A DNA stretch of 64,000 bases. Source: Paraburkholderia heleia NBRC 101817. GTDB taxonomy: Bacteria; Pseudomonadota; Gammaproteobacteria; Burkholderiales; Burkholderiaceae. Position numbers and translations under genes: made by a program. Position 1 is the first letter of the stretch; the number at the start of each line of letters is the position of its first letter. The DNA lies in assembly GCF_000739775.1 (NCBI RefSeq), contig NZ_BBJH01000003.1:186001-250000 (forward strand), read 5' to 3'. The notes beneath the pieces were generated by a model. It searched no databases, was not told the origin of the DNA, and saw nothing but the letters and a program-made list of their open reading frames with translations. Positions 1 through 7,168 of this stretch are shown piece after piece.

Positions 1-2
1 TC

Positions 3-197
3 GATGCCGCGCGCCAGGCTGGCGTGCGCCTGGCTTCCTCGTGCAGCCAGGGCATGTGCGGAACCTGCAAGGTCAAGCTCGTTTCGGGGCAGGTGGATAT
101 GAAGCATAGCGGCGGCATACGCCAGCGCGAAATCGATCAGGGCATGGCGCTGCTGTGCTGCTCGAAACCGCTGTCCGACCTCGTCGTCGACAAATAG
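3..197 (+). CDS. GbcB-like glycine betaine demethylase reductase, C-terminal end (partial)
   Basis: This is the last 64 codons of a protein truncated by the window edge. The fragment is a plant-type [2Fe-2S] ferredoxin domain: Cys-X4-Cys-X2-Cys (CSQGMCGTC) followed about 30 residues later by the fourth Cys (LLCC), ending in LVVDK. In GbcB-type reductases this domain sits at the C-terminus behind FAD/NAD modules and feeds electrons to the Rieske oxygenase GbcA, which demethylates glycine betaine to dimethylglycine. The betaine importer genes directly downstream support that reading. Other phthalate-dioxygenase-type reductases share this ending, so the substrate assignment is contextual inference. 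Confidence 0.72.
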   Translation, partial: DAARQAGVRLASSCSQGMCGTCKVKLVSGQVDMKHSGGIRQREIDQGMALLCCSKPLSDLVVDK

Positions 198-309
198 CGC
201 GCGCGTCGCGCAACGACAAGAACACGTCGTAAATCGACGTTAGCGGCAGATTGTGGCGGGCGAATCTGCATAGGCACGGGGCGCTTGCCCATATCACAGG
301 AGATCGACC

Positions 310-1170
310 ATGAAGCTGACTGCAAAACTTGTTTGGACCGGTGTGTTATCGGCGATGATGTGCTTGAGCGCCCCGGCGTTTGCCGACGGCAAGCCGACCT
401 TGAAGATCGGTTATGTCGAAGGCTGGGACGACAGCGTCGCGACCTCCAACGTGGCCGCGCGCATCATCGAGAAGCGCTATGGCTATCCGGTGCAGCTCGT
501 GCCCGTGGCCGCGGGCATCATGTGGCAGGGCGTGGCGCGCGGCGACCTCGACGCGACGCTTTCCGCCTGGCTGCCCGTCACACAGGGCGCGTACTGGGCG
601 CAATTCAAGGACAAGGTGGTCGACCTCGGCACGAACTTCCCGGGCGCGAAGATCGGCCTCGTGGTGCCCGACTACGTGAGCGCGAAGAGTATCGCCGATC
701 TCAACGCGGACAAGTCGGCGTTCGGCGGCCGCATCGTCGGCATCGACGCCGGCGCGGGCGTGATGCGCAAGACCGACGAGGCCGTCAAGCAATACGACCT
801 CAGCTACAGCGTGATGCCGAGTTCGGGCAGCGCGATGACGGCTGAGCTGGCGCGTTCGGTGGGGTCGAAGAAACCGGTGATCGTCACGGGCTGGACGCCG
901 CACTGGATGTTCGCCAAGTACAAGCTGCGCTTCCTCGACGATCCGAAGAACGTCTACGGCGCCGCGGAGCACGTGGACAACGTGGCCAACCCCGAACTCG
1001 AAAAGAAGGCCCCGCAGGTGGTCGCGTTCCTGAAGAGCTTCCAGTGGAAGCCGGGTGAGATCGACAGCGTGATGCTCGCGATCCAGAACGGCGAGAAGCC
1101 CGATGCCGCGGCCGACACGTGGATCGCCGCGCATGGCGATCGCGTGAATGCCTGGGCAGGCACGCAGTAA
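310..1170 (+). CDS. Glycine betaine/proline-type ABC transporter substrate-binding protein
   Basis: A 286-residue periplasmic binding protein of the OpuAC/ProX family. Residues 1-25 form a signal peptide ending AFA before DGKP. The mature part starts TLKIGYVEGWDD and continues with the OpuAC fold that binds quaternary amines. A Shine-Dalgarno-like AGGAGA lies just before the ATG. It is the first gene of an importer set (binding protein, ATPase, permease) and follows a GbcB-like gene, so betaine or a close analogue is the likely ligand. Ligand identity is inferred; choline or carnitine are alternatives. Confidence 0.88.
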   Translation: MKLTAKLVWTGVLSAMMCLSAPAFADGKPTLKIGYVEGWDDSVATSNVAARIIEKRYGYPVQLVPVAAGIMWQGVARGDLDATLSAWLPVTQGAYWAQFKDKVVDLGTNFPGAKIGLVVPDYVSAKSIADLNADKSAFGGRIVGIDAGAGVMRKTDEAVKQYDLSYSVMPSSGSAMTAELARSVGSKKPVIVTGWTPHWMFAKYKLRFLDDPKNVYGAAEHVDNVANPELEKKAPQVVAFLKSFQWKPGEIDSVMLAIQNGEKPDAAADTWIAAHGDRVNAWAGTQ

Positions 1171-1190
1171 TCGCAGGCAAACAACGGCAG

Positions 1191-1208
1191 GGGGCCCGAA
1201 GCGGCCCC
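1191..1208 (+). terminator. Short GC-rich hairpin after the binding-protein gene
   Basis: GGGGCC and GGCCCC form a 6-bp perfect stem around CGAAGC, 20 bases after the binding-protein stop and inside the 227-base gap before the ATPase gene. No T-tract follows, so it is not a standard intrinsic terminator. A 3'-end stabiliser or partial attenuator that lets the binding protein be made in excess is the plausible role (inference). Confidence 0.3.
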
Positions 1209-1397
1209 GCCAGACCCGTGCCCGCTACGGGCCGCGCGCTGCGATTGTGCTTATGCAGCATGTCATTTTTCTGATGCGGCGCCGTGTCGCTTTTGCGCAA
1301 GCGTCTGTCGCAATTCGCCATCCCGGCAGGGTTTTTTCTGGCAACCATGTAGACGTACCGTGCGGGCCGGCGCCTGCCGTTCGAGGAGACGGAGTCG

Positions 1398-2570
1398 ATG
1401 AAATCCCCCAAGATCGTGGTCGATGGATTATGCAAGGTGTTCGGACCCAACCCGAAGCTTGCACGTGAGCTGCTCGCAAAGGGCGCGACGAAAGACGAGC
1501 TGTTCGCGAGGACCGGCTATGTGCTCGGTGTGAACAATGCCTCGTTCGAGGTGCACGAGGGCGAAATTTTCGTGCTGATGGGGCTGTCCGGCTCGGGCAA
1601 GTCCACGCTGATCCGGCTCATCAACCGGCTCGTGGAGCCGACGGCCGGCAAGGTCATCATCGACGGGCGCGATATCGCGGCCGTGCGGCGTTCGGAACTG
1701 GTCTCGCTGCGCCGCACCGACATGAGCATGGTGTTCCAGTCGTTCGCGCTCATGCCGCAGCGCAGCGTGCTCGCGAATGCCGCGTTCGGACTCGAAGTGG
1801 CGGGCGTGGGCCGCAAGGAGCGCGAGCGGCGCGCGCTGGCCGTGCTGGAACAGGTGGGCCTCGCGGCGTTTGCGCAGAAGCTGCCCGCCGAGCTTTCGGG
1901 CGGCATGCAGCAGCGCGTGGGCCTCGCTCGCGCGCTCGCAGTGAATCCTTCGCTCATGATCATGGACGAAGCGTTCTCCGCGCTCGATCCCCTCAAGCGC
2001 AAGGAAATGCAGAACGTGCTGCTGCAACTGCAAAAGGAGCAGCGCCGCACGATCATGTTCGTTTCGCACGACCTCGAAGAGGCGCTGCGCATTGGCAGCC
2101 GCATCGCGATCATGGAAGGCGGGCGCATCGTACAGATCGGCACGCCGCAGGAAATCATCAGCAATCCTGCCGATGACTATGTGCGGGCGTTCTTCGATGG
2201 CGTGGATACGAGCCGCTATCTCACCGCCGGCGACCTCATGCAGCGGGAAGCCGTGCCGCTCATCCGCTCGCTCGACGCAAAGAGCGTGGCCTCTTCGCTC
2301 AACGGCAGCGCCGACTACGCGTTCGTGCTGGACGCGCAGCGCCGCATCAGCGGTTTCGTCACGCGCGATGCGATAGGCGCTGCGCAGCCATCGCTGAAGC
2401 AGGTCGAATGCATTGCGCTTGGCACGCCGCTGGAGCAAGTGGTCTCGCGCGTGTGCGCGAACACGACGGCGCTGCCCGTGGTCGACGACGAAGGCCGCTA
2501 TTGCGGCTCCATCGATCAGGCCGCCGTCCTGAAGGTCATTACGCGTAATCGAGGTGCTGCTCATGTCTGA
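1398..2570 (+). CDS. Glycine betaine/proline ABC transporter ATP-binding protein (ProV type)
   Basis: A 390-residue ATPase. It has the ProV-type N-terminal extension (GPNPK..LLAKGATKDEL). Walker A is GLSGSGKST at about residues 62-70, the signature is LSGGMQQRVGLARAL, and Walker B is LMIMDEAFSALDP. A C-terminal region of about 110 residues resembles the paired CBS domains used in ProV/OpuAA for ionic-strength sensing. GGAGACGGAG lies upstream of the ATG. The stop overlaps the start of the permease gene by 8 bases, indicating translational coupling. It energises cytoplasmic import with the neighbouring permease. Confidence 0.93.
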   Translation: MKSPKIVVDGLCKVFGPNPKLARELLAKGATKDELFARTGYVLGVNNASFEVHEGEIFVLMGLSGSGKSTLIRLINRLVEPTAGKVIIDGRDIAAVRRSELVSLRRTDMSMVFQSFALMPQRSVLANAAFGLEVAGVGRKERERRALAVLEQVGLAAFAQKLPAELSGGMQQRVGLARALAVNPSLMIMDEAFSALDPLKRKEMQNVLLQLQKEQRRTIMFVSHDLEEALRIGSRIAIMEGGRIVQIGTPQEIISNPADDYVRAFFDGVDTSRYLTAGDLMQREAVPLIRSLDAKSVASSLNGSADYAFVLDAQRRISGFVTRDAIGAAQPSLKQVECIALGTPLEQVVSRVCANTTALPVVDDEGRYCGSIDQAAVLKVITRNRGAAHV

Positions 2571-3459
2571 GATCATTCCCATCGGCCAGTGGGTCGATCA
2601 GTCGGTTCATTATCTGCTCGACCACGATGCCAACAGCTTCGACGCCGTCGGCAAGGCAATCGAGGGTTTTGCCGCGCTCGTCGAGCACGGCTTGCAGGCC
2701 ATTCCCATGTGGGCGCTCATGGCGTTCTTCATCGCAATCGGCCTGTGGCGTGTGGGCTGGCGCTTCGCGATCTTCGTCACGTGCTCGCTATTGCTGATCT
2801 ACGCAACAGGCTTCTGGGACCAGACCGTCGTGACGCTCGGCCTCACGCTCTCGTCAACGGTGATCAGCCTCTTGATCGGCATTCCGCTTGGCATCTGGAC
2901 GGCGAAGAGCAAGCTCGTGCAAACCATCGTGCGTCCCATTCTCGACCTGATGCAGACCATGCCGGCCTTCGTCTATCTGATTCCTGCCGCGATGCTGTTT
3001 GGTCTCGGCCGCGTGCCCGGCATTCTGTCCACCGTGATCTTCGCCATGCCGCCTGCCGTTCGCCTCACGAGCCTCGGCATCAAGCACGTGAACCGCGAGA
3101 TCGTCGAAGCGGGGCAGGCGTTCGGCTGCACGCCATGGCAACTGCTGTACAAGGTGCAGTTTCCCAATGCGCTGCCGTCCATCATGCAAGGCGTGAACCA
3201 GACCATCATGATGGCGCTTTCCATGGTCATCATCGCTTCGATGGTGGGCGCGGGCGGACTTGGCAACGACGTGCTCGCGAGCATTCAGCGGCTGGATATT
3301 GGCCTCGGCTTCGAAAGCGGACTTTCCGTTGTGCTGCTCGCCATCATCCTCGACCGGATTACTGAGAGCTTTGGCCGGGCGCCGGGCGTGGTGAAAGCGC
3401 CGCTGTTCTCGGGGCTCAGGCAACTGATGCGCGTGCGTCCCGCGGTCGTAGAGGCGTAA
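2563..3459 (+). CDS. Glycine betaine/proline ABC transporter permease (ProW type)
   Basis: A 298-residue BPD_transp_1-family inner-membrane protein with about seven hydrophobic segments. The cytoplasmic coupling loop is visible as REIVEAGQAFGCTPWQLLYKVQFP, the place where the ATPase docks. The ATG at 2563 (MSEIIPIG) overlaps the end of the ATPase gene; an in-frame GTG nine bases upstream is less likely. Family proteins pair two copies with two ProV-type ATPases. Together with the two upstream genes it completes the importer. Confidence 0.92.
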   Translation: MSEIIPIGQWVDQSVHYLLDHDANSFDAVGKAIEGFAALVEHGLQAIPMWALMAFFIAIGLWRVGWRFAIFVTCSLLLIYATGFWDQTVVTLGLTLSSTVISLLIGIPLGIWTAKSKLVQTIVRPILDLMQTMPAFVYLIPAAMLFGLGRVPGILSTVIFAMPPAVRLTSLGIKHVNREIVEAGQAFGCTPWQLLYKVQFPNALPSIMQGVNQTIMMALSMVIIASMVGAGGLGNDVLASIQRLDIGLGFESGLSVVLLAIILDRITESFGRAPGVVKAPLFSGLRQLMRVRPAVVEA

Positions 3460-3503
3460 GCGTCGTCATTGCACCATCAACCGCCGTTCCCGAGGAGCGC
3501 AAT

Positions 3504-4496
3504 GTGACGACCGACATCGTCGTGCCCGAGCCCGAAGTGCGCACGGCATCGTCTCTCCGGCATTTCGGCTTCCTGACGTTGCAGAACTTTTCGATGATCG
3601 CGTTTTCCAGCGCGGTCGAGGTTCTGCGCATGGCGAACTACGTGGGGCGTGCGGACCATTACCGCTGGTCGATCTACTCGCTCGACGGTACACCGGCCCG
3701 CGCGAGCAACGGCATCACAGTGCGTCCCGCGCAGGCGCTGGACCCGGCATGTCTGCCCGACGTGCTGATTGTGTGCGGCGGCATTCGCATTCGCGAGATC
3801 ATGAACGAAGGCGTGCGCGCCGCGCTCGCCATGGTGGCGCAGCAGGGCGTGCCGCTTGGCGGCATCTGCACCGGAGCTTATGCGCTGATGGCCAGCGGGT
3901 TGCTGGACGGCTATCGCTGCGCCGTGCATTGGGAAGATCTCACGGTCCTGCACGAAGAGTTTCCGCGCGTGCGGTTCGCCGACGAACTATTCGTCGTCGA
4001 TCGCGACCGGCTCACCTGCACGGGCGGCACGGCGCCGCTCGACCTGATGCTCGAACTCGTTGGCGCGCGCCTTGGGCAAAGTCTTGCCGCCAAGGTATCG
4101 GAACAGTTCATTCTCGAGCGGATTCGCGGCTCGACCGATCTGCAGCCTATTCCCGTGGATGCGCGCGTGGGTTTTTCGCGCGCGGAGCTGGTGGAAGTCG
4201 TGCGGTTGATGGAGGCGAATATCAAGGAGCCGCTGTCGCTGGAAGAACTCGCGCGGCTCGTTCGGCTTTCGCAACGGCATTTGCAGCGGATGTTCAAGGC
4301 GTATCTGAACGTTTCGCCTACGCATTATTACTTGACGTTGCGGCTGAAGCGCGCTCGGGAATTGTTGCGTACGACCGATACTTCGATTTCGCGTGTGACC
4401 GCTATTTGCGGGTTTAATTCGCCTTGCCATTTTAGTAAGGCGTATCGGGTGCAGTTTGGGCATGCGCCGAGTCATGAGCGGCGTGGCTCGGAGTGA
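3504..4496 (+). CDS. GlxA/GbdR-type AraC-family transcriptional regulator
   Basis: A 330-residue regulator with an N-terminal DJ-1/PfpI-like (class I glutamine-amidotransferase fold) sensing domain, about residues 20-200 (FLTLQNFSMIAFSSAVEVLRMA, then GGICTGAYALMASGLLDG). A C-terminal AraC double helix-turn-helix follows (LSLEELARLVRLSQRHLQRMF through GFNSPCHFSKAYR). Translation starts at GTG 3504; the overlapping ATG at 3502 runs straight into a stop. CGAGGAGCG precedes it. Its position after betaine importer genes matches GbdR, the activator of betaine/dimethylglycine catabolism in pseudomonads. The inducer is inferred from context. Confidence 0.85.
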   Translation: MTTDIVVPEPEVRTASSLRHFGFLTLQNFSMIAFSSAVEVLRMANYVGRADHYRWSIYSLDGTPARASNGITVRPAQALDPACLPDVLIVCGGIRIREIMNEGVRAALAMVAQQGVPLGGICTGAYALMASGLLDGYRCAVHWEDLTVLHEEFPRVRFADELFVVDRDRLTCTGGTAPLDLMLELVGARLGQSLAAKVSEQFILERIRGSTDLQPIPVDARVGFSRAELVEVVRLMEANIKEPLSLEELARLVRLSQRHLQRMFKAYLNVSPTHYYLTLRLKRARELLRTTDTSISRVTAICGFNSPCHFSKAYRVQFGHAPSHERRGSE

Positions 4497-4525
4497 GTTT
4501 TTTGCTTTTTGTTTTTTTGCCTTTT

Positions 4526-4547
4526 CTTGAATTTGCGTCGGGACGCG
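4526..4547 (+). repeat. Dispersed 3'-end element, copy 1
   Basis: A 22-base segment beginning CTTGAATTTGCGTCGG matches positions 52804-52825 with a single difference. Each copy lies a few tens of bases after the stop of a plus-strand gene and behind a T-rich run. Here the second arm of the palindrome seen at 52804 is not preserved. Confidence 0.6.
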
Positions 4548-4572
4548 GGCGTTGCCCCTGTGCGGGGCGGCA

Positions 4573-4612
4573 CCTACTTTCTTTGCGGCGGCCAGCGGCA
4601 AAGAAAAGTAGG
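4573..4612. repeat. Burkholderiaceae-type intergenic palindrome
   Basis: CCTACTTTCTTTGC (4573-4586) and GCAAAGAAAAGTAGG (4598-4612) are inverted copies that differ by one T, separated by GGCGGCCAGCG. I recall such CCTACTTTCTTTGC palindromes as frequent intergenic elements in Burkholderia-group genomes; that is memory, not a search. It may act as a transcription end or RNA stabiliser. Confidence 0.5.
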
Positions 4613-4893
4613 CAAAAGAAAGCCGCTCACATCGCCAGCGCCTGCCACAGTTCACCTCTGGCCGTTATCGCCAGTGGCTCCGGAGCGTCTGTCACCTCGC
4701 ACCATTCTCGTTAGTGACAAAGGGATCATCCGTTCCCGCTGCTCGCTACGCGCGCAGCGGCCGGGCCTGCAAGGCTAAAATTGCCCAACGCCCATAAACT
4801 GAAAATCCCCTCTCAAACCTTTGCCAGACAAGGCTTTGACGGTGCGTGTGGCGAGTCTCGACGTGCTGGGAGCGTGGTCAATCCGGGTGGCAT

Positions 4894-5283
4894 TTACGCC
4901 GACTGGCGTCGCGTAAAGATCTGCTCGATCTGACGTGTACGCTCATCCGCACTGCACTGGAACGGCATGGCGAGATCGCCGCGATGACGGCTGAGGGCAA
5001 ACGCGACGATCTGCCAACGCATCCGGCCGATCACGCCACGCGCCGACTGCCCGCCCTCAAGCGGCTGCGCACAATAGCGCTGAACGGCCTTGCGCGAGTC
5101 GACGCCTGCGTACCACGCGCGCAATGCGGATAGGCTCGCAGGGGCAGGAAATGACAGGGAAACCGGATCGATCAGCATCCTGCCATTGCAGGCAACGAAA
5201 TGATCGCGGTGAACCGGCTGGGTGTGACGCGATTTGCGAAAGGTGAGTTTTATCGGGAAACAAGTGCATATTGCTAATAACAC
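4894..5283 (-). pseudogene. Remnant of a tyrosine recombinase/integrase, N-terminal part only
   Basis: An open frame of about 129 codons. Its central part (PVHRDHFVACNGRMLIDPVS, SLSALRAWYAGVDSRKAVQRY, GQSARGVIGRMRWQIVAFALSRHR) resembles the N-terminal arm region of large site-specific integrases common in Burkholderiaceae. The catalytic tyrosine-recombinase domain (Arg-His-Arg-Tyr) is absent: the frame stops after TRRQSA and nothing similar continues. The first 15 or so codons may not belong to the original gene. It marks a decayed mobile element beside the hcp/effector module. Family assignment is from recalled sequence pattern. Confidence 0.55.
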
Positions 5284-5394
5284 TTAGCGACACACCCGCC
5301 GTGTTGAGGCACATCAACCTGCTTACCCCGCATGCGCGATAAGCTTGCCAGCGCTTCGCATTCGTTCAATCCTCGCTGACCAAGGATCAATAGA

Positions 5395-5874
5395 ATGCCT
5401 ATTCCGGCTTATATGTGGCTTAAAGACGATGGCGGTTCCGATATCAAAGGTCCGTCACTGTTCAGGGACGTGTGGGAAGTATCGAAGTGGTTGGTTTTAG
5501 CCATGGCCTGAATCTGCCCGTCGATAGTAGCACCGGGAAAATTACCGGAGCCCGTTCTCATTCATCAATGCGCATTGAGAAAGAATTCGATGCCGCAAGC
5601 CCTTATCTATACAAGGCCGTAGCGAAAGGGCAGACCCTGAAGTCGGCTGAACTGAAGTGGTACAGGATTAACCACGCGAGTCAGGAAGAAGTGTACTTCA
5701 TCATGCTGATCGAAGGGGGTGAAGATTACCGGCGTTAACCCCGGCATGGCGAACGCAAAATCCAGTGACTCACAAACCAATCATATTGAACTGGTGTCAC
5801 TGATGTACGATCGCATCACATGGCATTATACCGATGGCAATATCCAATTCACCGATGACTGGAATGAGCGATAG
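5395..5874 (+). pseudogene. Orphan hcp (type VI tube protein) with two compensating frameshifts
   Basis: Read with two corrections this is a 159-residue Hcp protein: MPIPAYMWLKDDGGSDIKG, then SVTVQGRVGSIEVVGFSHGL, then a C-terminus ending ITWHYTDGNIQFTDDWNER. One base is missing at about 5451/5452 (GGTCC where GGTTCC would keep frame). One extra G lies in the G5 run at 5715-5719. The two shifts cancel, so start and stop share a frame but the middle 88 codons lie in another. As written, the first frame stops at TGA after 39 codons. AAGGA (5382-5386) is a good ribosome site. It directly precedes a Tlde1-like effector gene and differs in class from the Hcp of the main T6SS at 41432. A sequencing error in short homopolymers is possible. 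Confidence 0.82.
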
Positions 5875-5879
5875 TTAAT

Positions 5880-6365
5880 ATGTCGAATCCATACGCGGCG
5901 GAACGGGGCATCCCGAGCGCTCCGCTTTGTGCCAGGTCGAGCATTTCGTTACGGTTTAACGGGCGGTTCCTGACCATGATTGGTCCGGGAGGGCGAGCCT
6001 ATGCTGCCGTTTCAGGTCGCCCCACTGACGGGGGTGCGTTTGATTATTCTCTTGCCAGACAACACGAGAGCCGCACAGGACCAATTCCCGAGGGACAGTA
6101 TTGGGTTAAGCCGTCGCAGATGTGGACGAACCACTGGTACAACCTCGCGCCGCTTGCGGCATGGGGAGATCACCGGCTCACGATTCACGTTTTACCAGGC
6201 ACGCAAACCTATGGTCGTGGCGGATTTTTTATCCATGGCGGCACTCATGCAGGACGCGCAGGCTGCATCAACCTGCACGCCCGAATGGAAGACTTTGTTC
6301 GCGTTTTGAAAGACGTAACCGCTGGGTCGCCAGATTGCTATATTCCCCTGACTGTTCAGTACTGA
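5880..6365 (+). CDS. Putative T6SS effector, DUF2778/Tlde1-like L,D-transpeptidase fold
   Basis: A 161-residue protein. It carries the DUF2778 layout: an N-terminal beta-rich stretch (ISLRFNGRFLTMIGPGGRAY), TGPIPEGQYWV in the middle, and the catalytic signature IHGGTHAGRAGCINLH with His119 and Cys129. The His-X9-Cys spacing is that of Tlde1-type effectors, which act in the target periplasm on peptidoglycan stem peptides by L,D-carboxypeptidase or transpeptidase exchange. There is no signal peptide, as expected for an Hcp-carried T6SS cargo. It starts 5 bases after the hcp stop and is followed one base later by a small membrane-protein gene. Effector role is inference from family and context. 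Confidence 0.75.
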   Translation: MSNPYAAERGIPSAPLCARSSISLRFNGRFLTMIGPGGRAYAAVSGRPTDGGAFDYSLARQHESRTGPIPEGQYWVKPSQMWTNHWYNLAPLAAWGDHRLTIHVLPGTQTYGRGGFFIHGGTHAGRAGCINLHARMEDFVRVLKDVTAGSPDCYIPLTVQY

Positions 6366-6366
6366 T

Positions 6367-6606
6367 ATGGCAAAAAATCGATCTGTTCATGTGCTTTGCG
6401 GAGCGGCCTTACTTATTTTTCTGGGATTGGTCATCACATTCAACGTGATCAATTTTGGCGAAGCCTATGGCAGTGGCCCCCCGTATTATTCACGAACAAC
6501 GAACATGGATAAATGGTCCAGCCCGTTACCACTATTGACGGTGGTCGATGCTGTCTCGGTATTGGCAATTGTTTTGTGTTTCTACATGCTGAGACGAAAA
6601 GATTGA
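6367..6606 (+). CDS. Small two-segment membrane protein, candidate immunity protein
   Basis: A 79-residue protein with two hydrophobic segments, about residues 8-28 (VLCGAALLIFLGLVITFNVI) and 54-74 (LPLLTVVDAVSVLAIVLCFY). A loop of about 25 residues (YGSGPPYYSRTTNMDKWSSP) separates them and probably faces the periplasm. The gene starts one base after the Tlde1-like effector stop. Small membrane or periplasmic proteins in this position protect producers from peptidoglycan-acting T6SS toxins; the loop would be placed to contact the effector. I do not recognise a family, so immunity function is inference. Confidence 0.6.
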   Translation: MAKNRSVHVLCGAALLIFLGLVITFNVINFGEAYGSGPPYYSRTTNMDKWSSPLPLLTVVDAVSVLAIVLCFYMLRRKD

Positions 6607-6765
6607 AGGCGTGAATAACGAAACCCACCCTTGGGCAAGACATCACCCGCCGCTCAATAGCCATCAGCACTCTTGTTTGACGCGTGAGCTTCCGGTGCAA
6701 TGGGTTTTCGTAAGCAGAACTCATGACCTCGCAATCCGTCCGCACACATTTCCCCGGACTGCCGG

Positions 6766-7065
6766 ATGCAGGCAGAAGCAGATACTCACACGCCGGACCG
6801 TTCACACCGCCTGTCGATCTTCACCCGGCAGGAGATCGACGATCTCTACGGTTTGCCGCGTTTCAGCGACGAAGATCGTCTGACGTACTTCGAGCTGGAC
6901 AAGCCGGAATCGCGCGCGATCCGGGCGCGCACGGTACCCATTGCCGTTCACGTGGCGTTGCAACTCGGGTACTTCAGGGCGAAGCGTCAGTTCTTCGATT
7001 ACGAACTGGAAGCCGTGCAGGACGATCTGCAGTATATCGTGTTGCGAGGCATAGTCTCTCCTTGA
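6766..7065 (+). pseudogene. Tn3-family transposase remnant (N-terminal DUF4158-like part)
   Basis: A 99-residue fragment whose core (LSIFTRQEIDDLYGLPRF, IAVHVALQLGYFRAKRQFF, AVQDDLQYIVLRG) resembles the N-terminal region of Tn3-type transposases. It ends after about 100 residues of a family close to 1000 and has no catalytic DDE domain. No matching inverted repeats or resolvase are visible nearby. It forms the right edge of the island whose left edge is the integrase remnant. Family call is by recalled pattern. Confidence 0.55.
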
Positions 7066-7123
7066 GAGCATCATATGCCTTGAACACGAAATTACTGACA
7101 CCCCCGCGAAAACAAGAAAAGCC

Positions 7124-7145
7124 CAACCCGCGGGGACCCGCAAAA
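7124..7145 (-). repeat. Dispersed 3'-end element of minus-strand genes, copy 1
   Basis: CAACCCGCGGGGACCCGCAA plus an A-run recurs with one change at 52841-52865. On the minus strand each copy follows a gene stop as a T-run, then GCGG(G/T)TCCCCGC able to form a short hairpin. Here it lies 23 bases after the stop of the minus-strand regulator. It may serve as a transcription end, although the T-run precedes rather than follows the stem. Confidence 0.5.
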
Positions 7146-7168
7146 ACAAAGAAACCCGCACCACCCCA

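Larger units (their letters stand above)
4497..4893. other. Non-coding stretch carrying T-rich and palindromic repeat elements
   Basis: No supported gene lies between the regulator stop and the integrase remnant. The first 50 bases are T-rich and followed by a repeat shared with position 52804. Next come a GCCCC/GGGGC hairpin (4554-4568) and a longer imperfect palindrome (4573-4612). Short open frames across this stretch have no recognisable protein features. The rest shows nothing I can name. Confidence 0.6.

Noticed and set aside
1428..2582. Long open frame opposite the ProV-type ATPase gene (384 codons)
   Set aside because: It is antisense to a clear ATPase, with composition typical of GC-rich antisense frames (Arg/His/Ala-rich) and no domain motifs.
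4846..5133. 95-codon plus-strand frame over the integrase remnant
   Set aside because: The opposite strand carries the recognisable integrase-like sequence; this frame has no motif.
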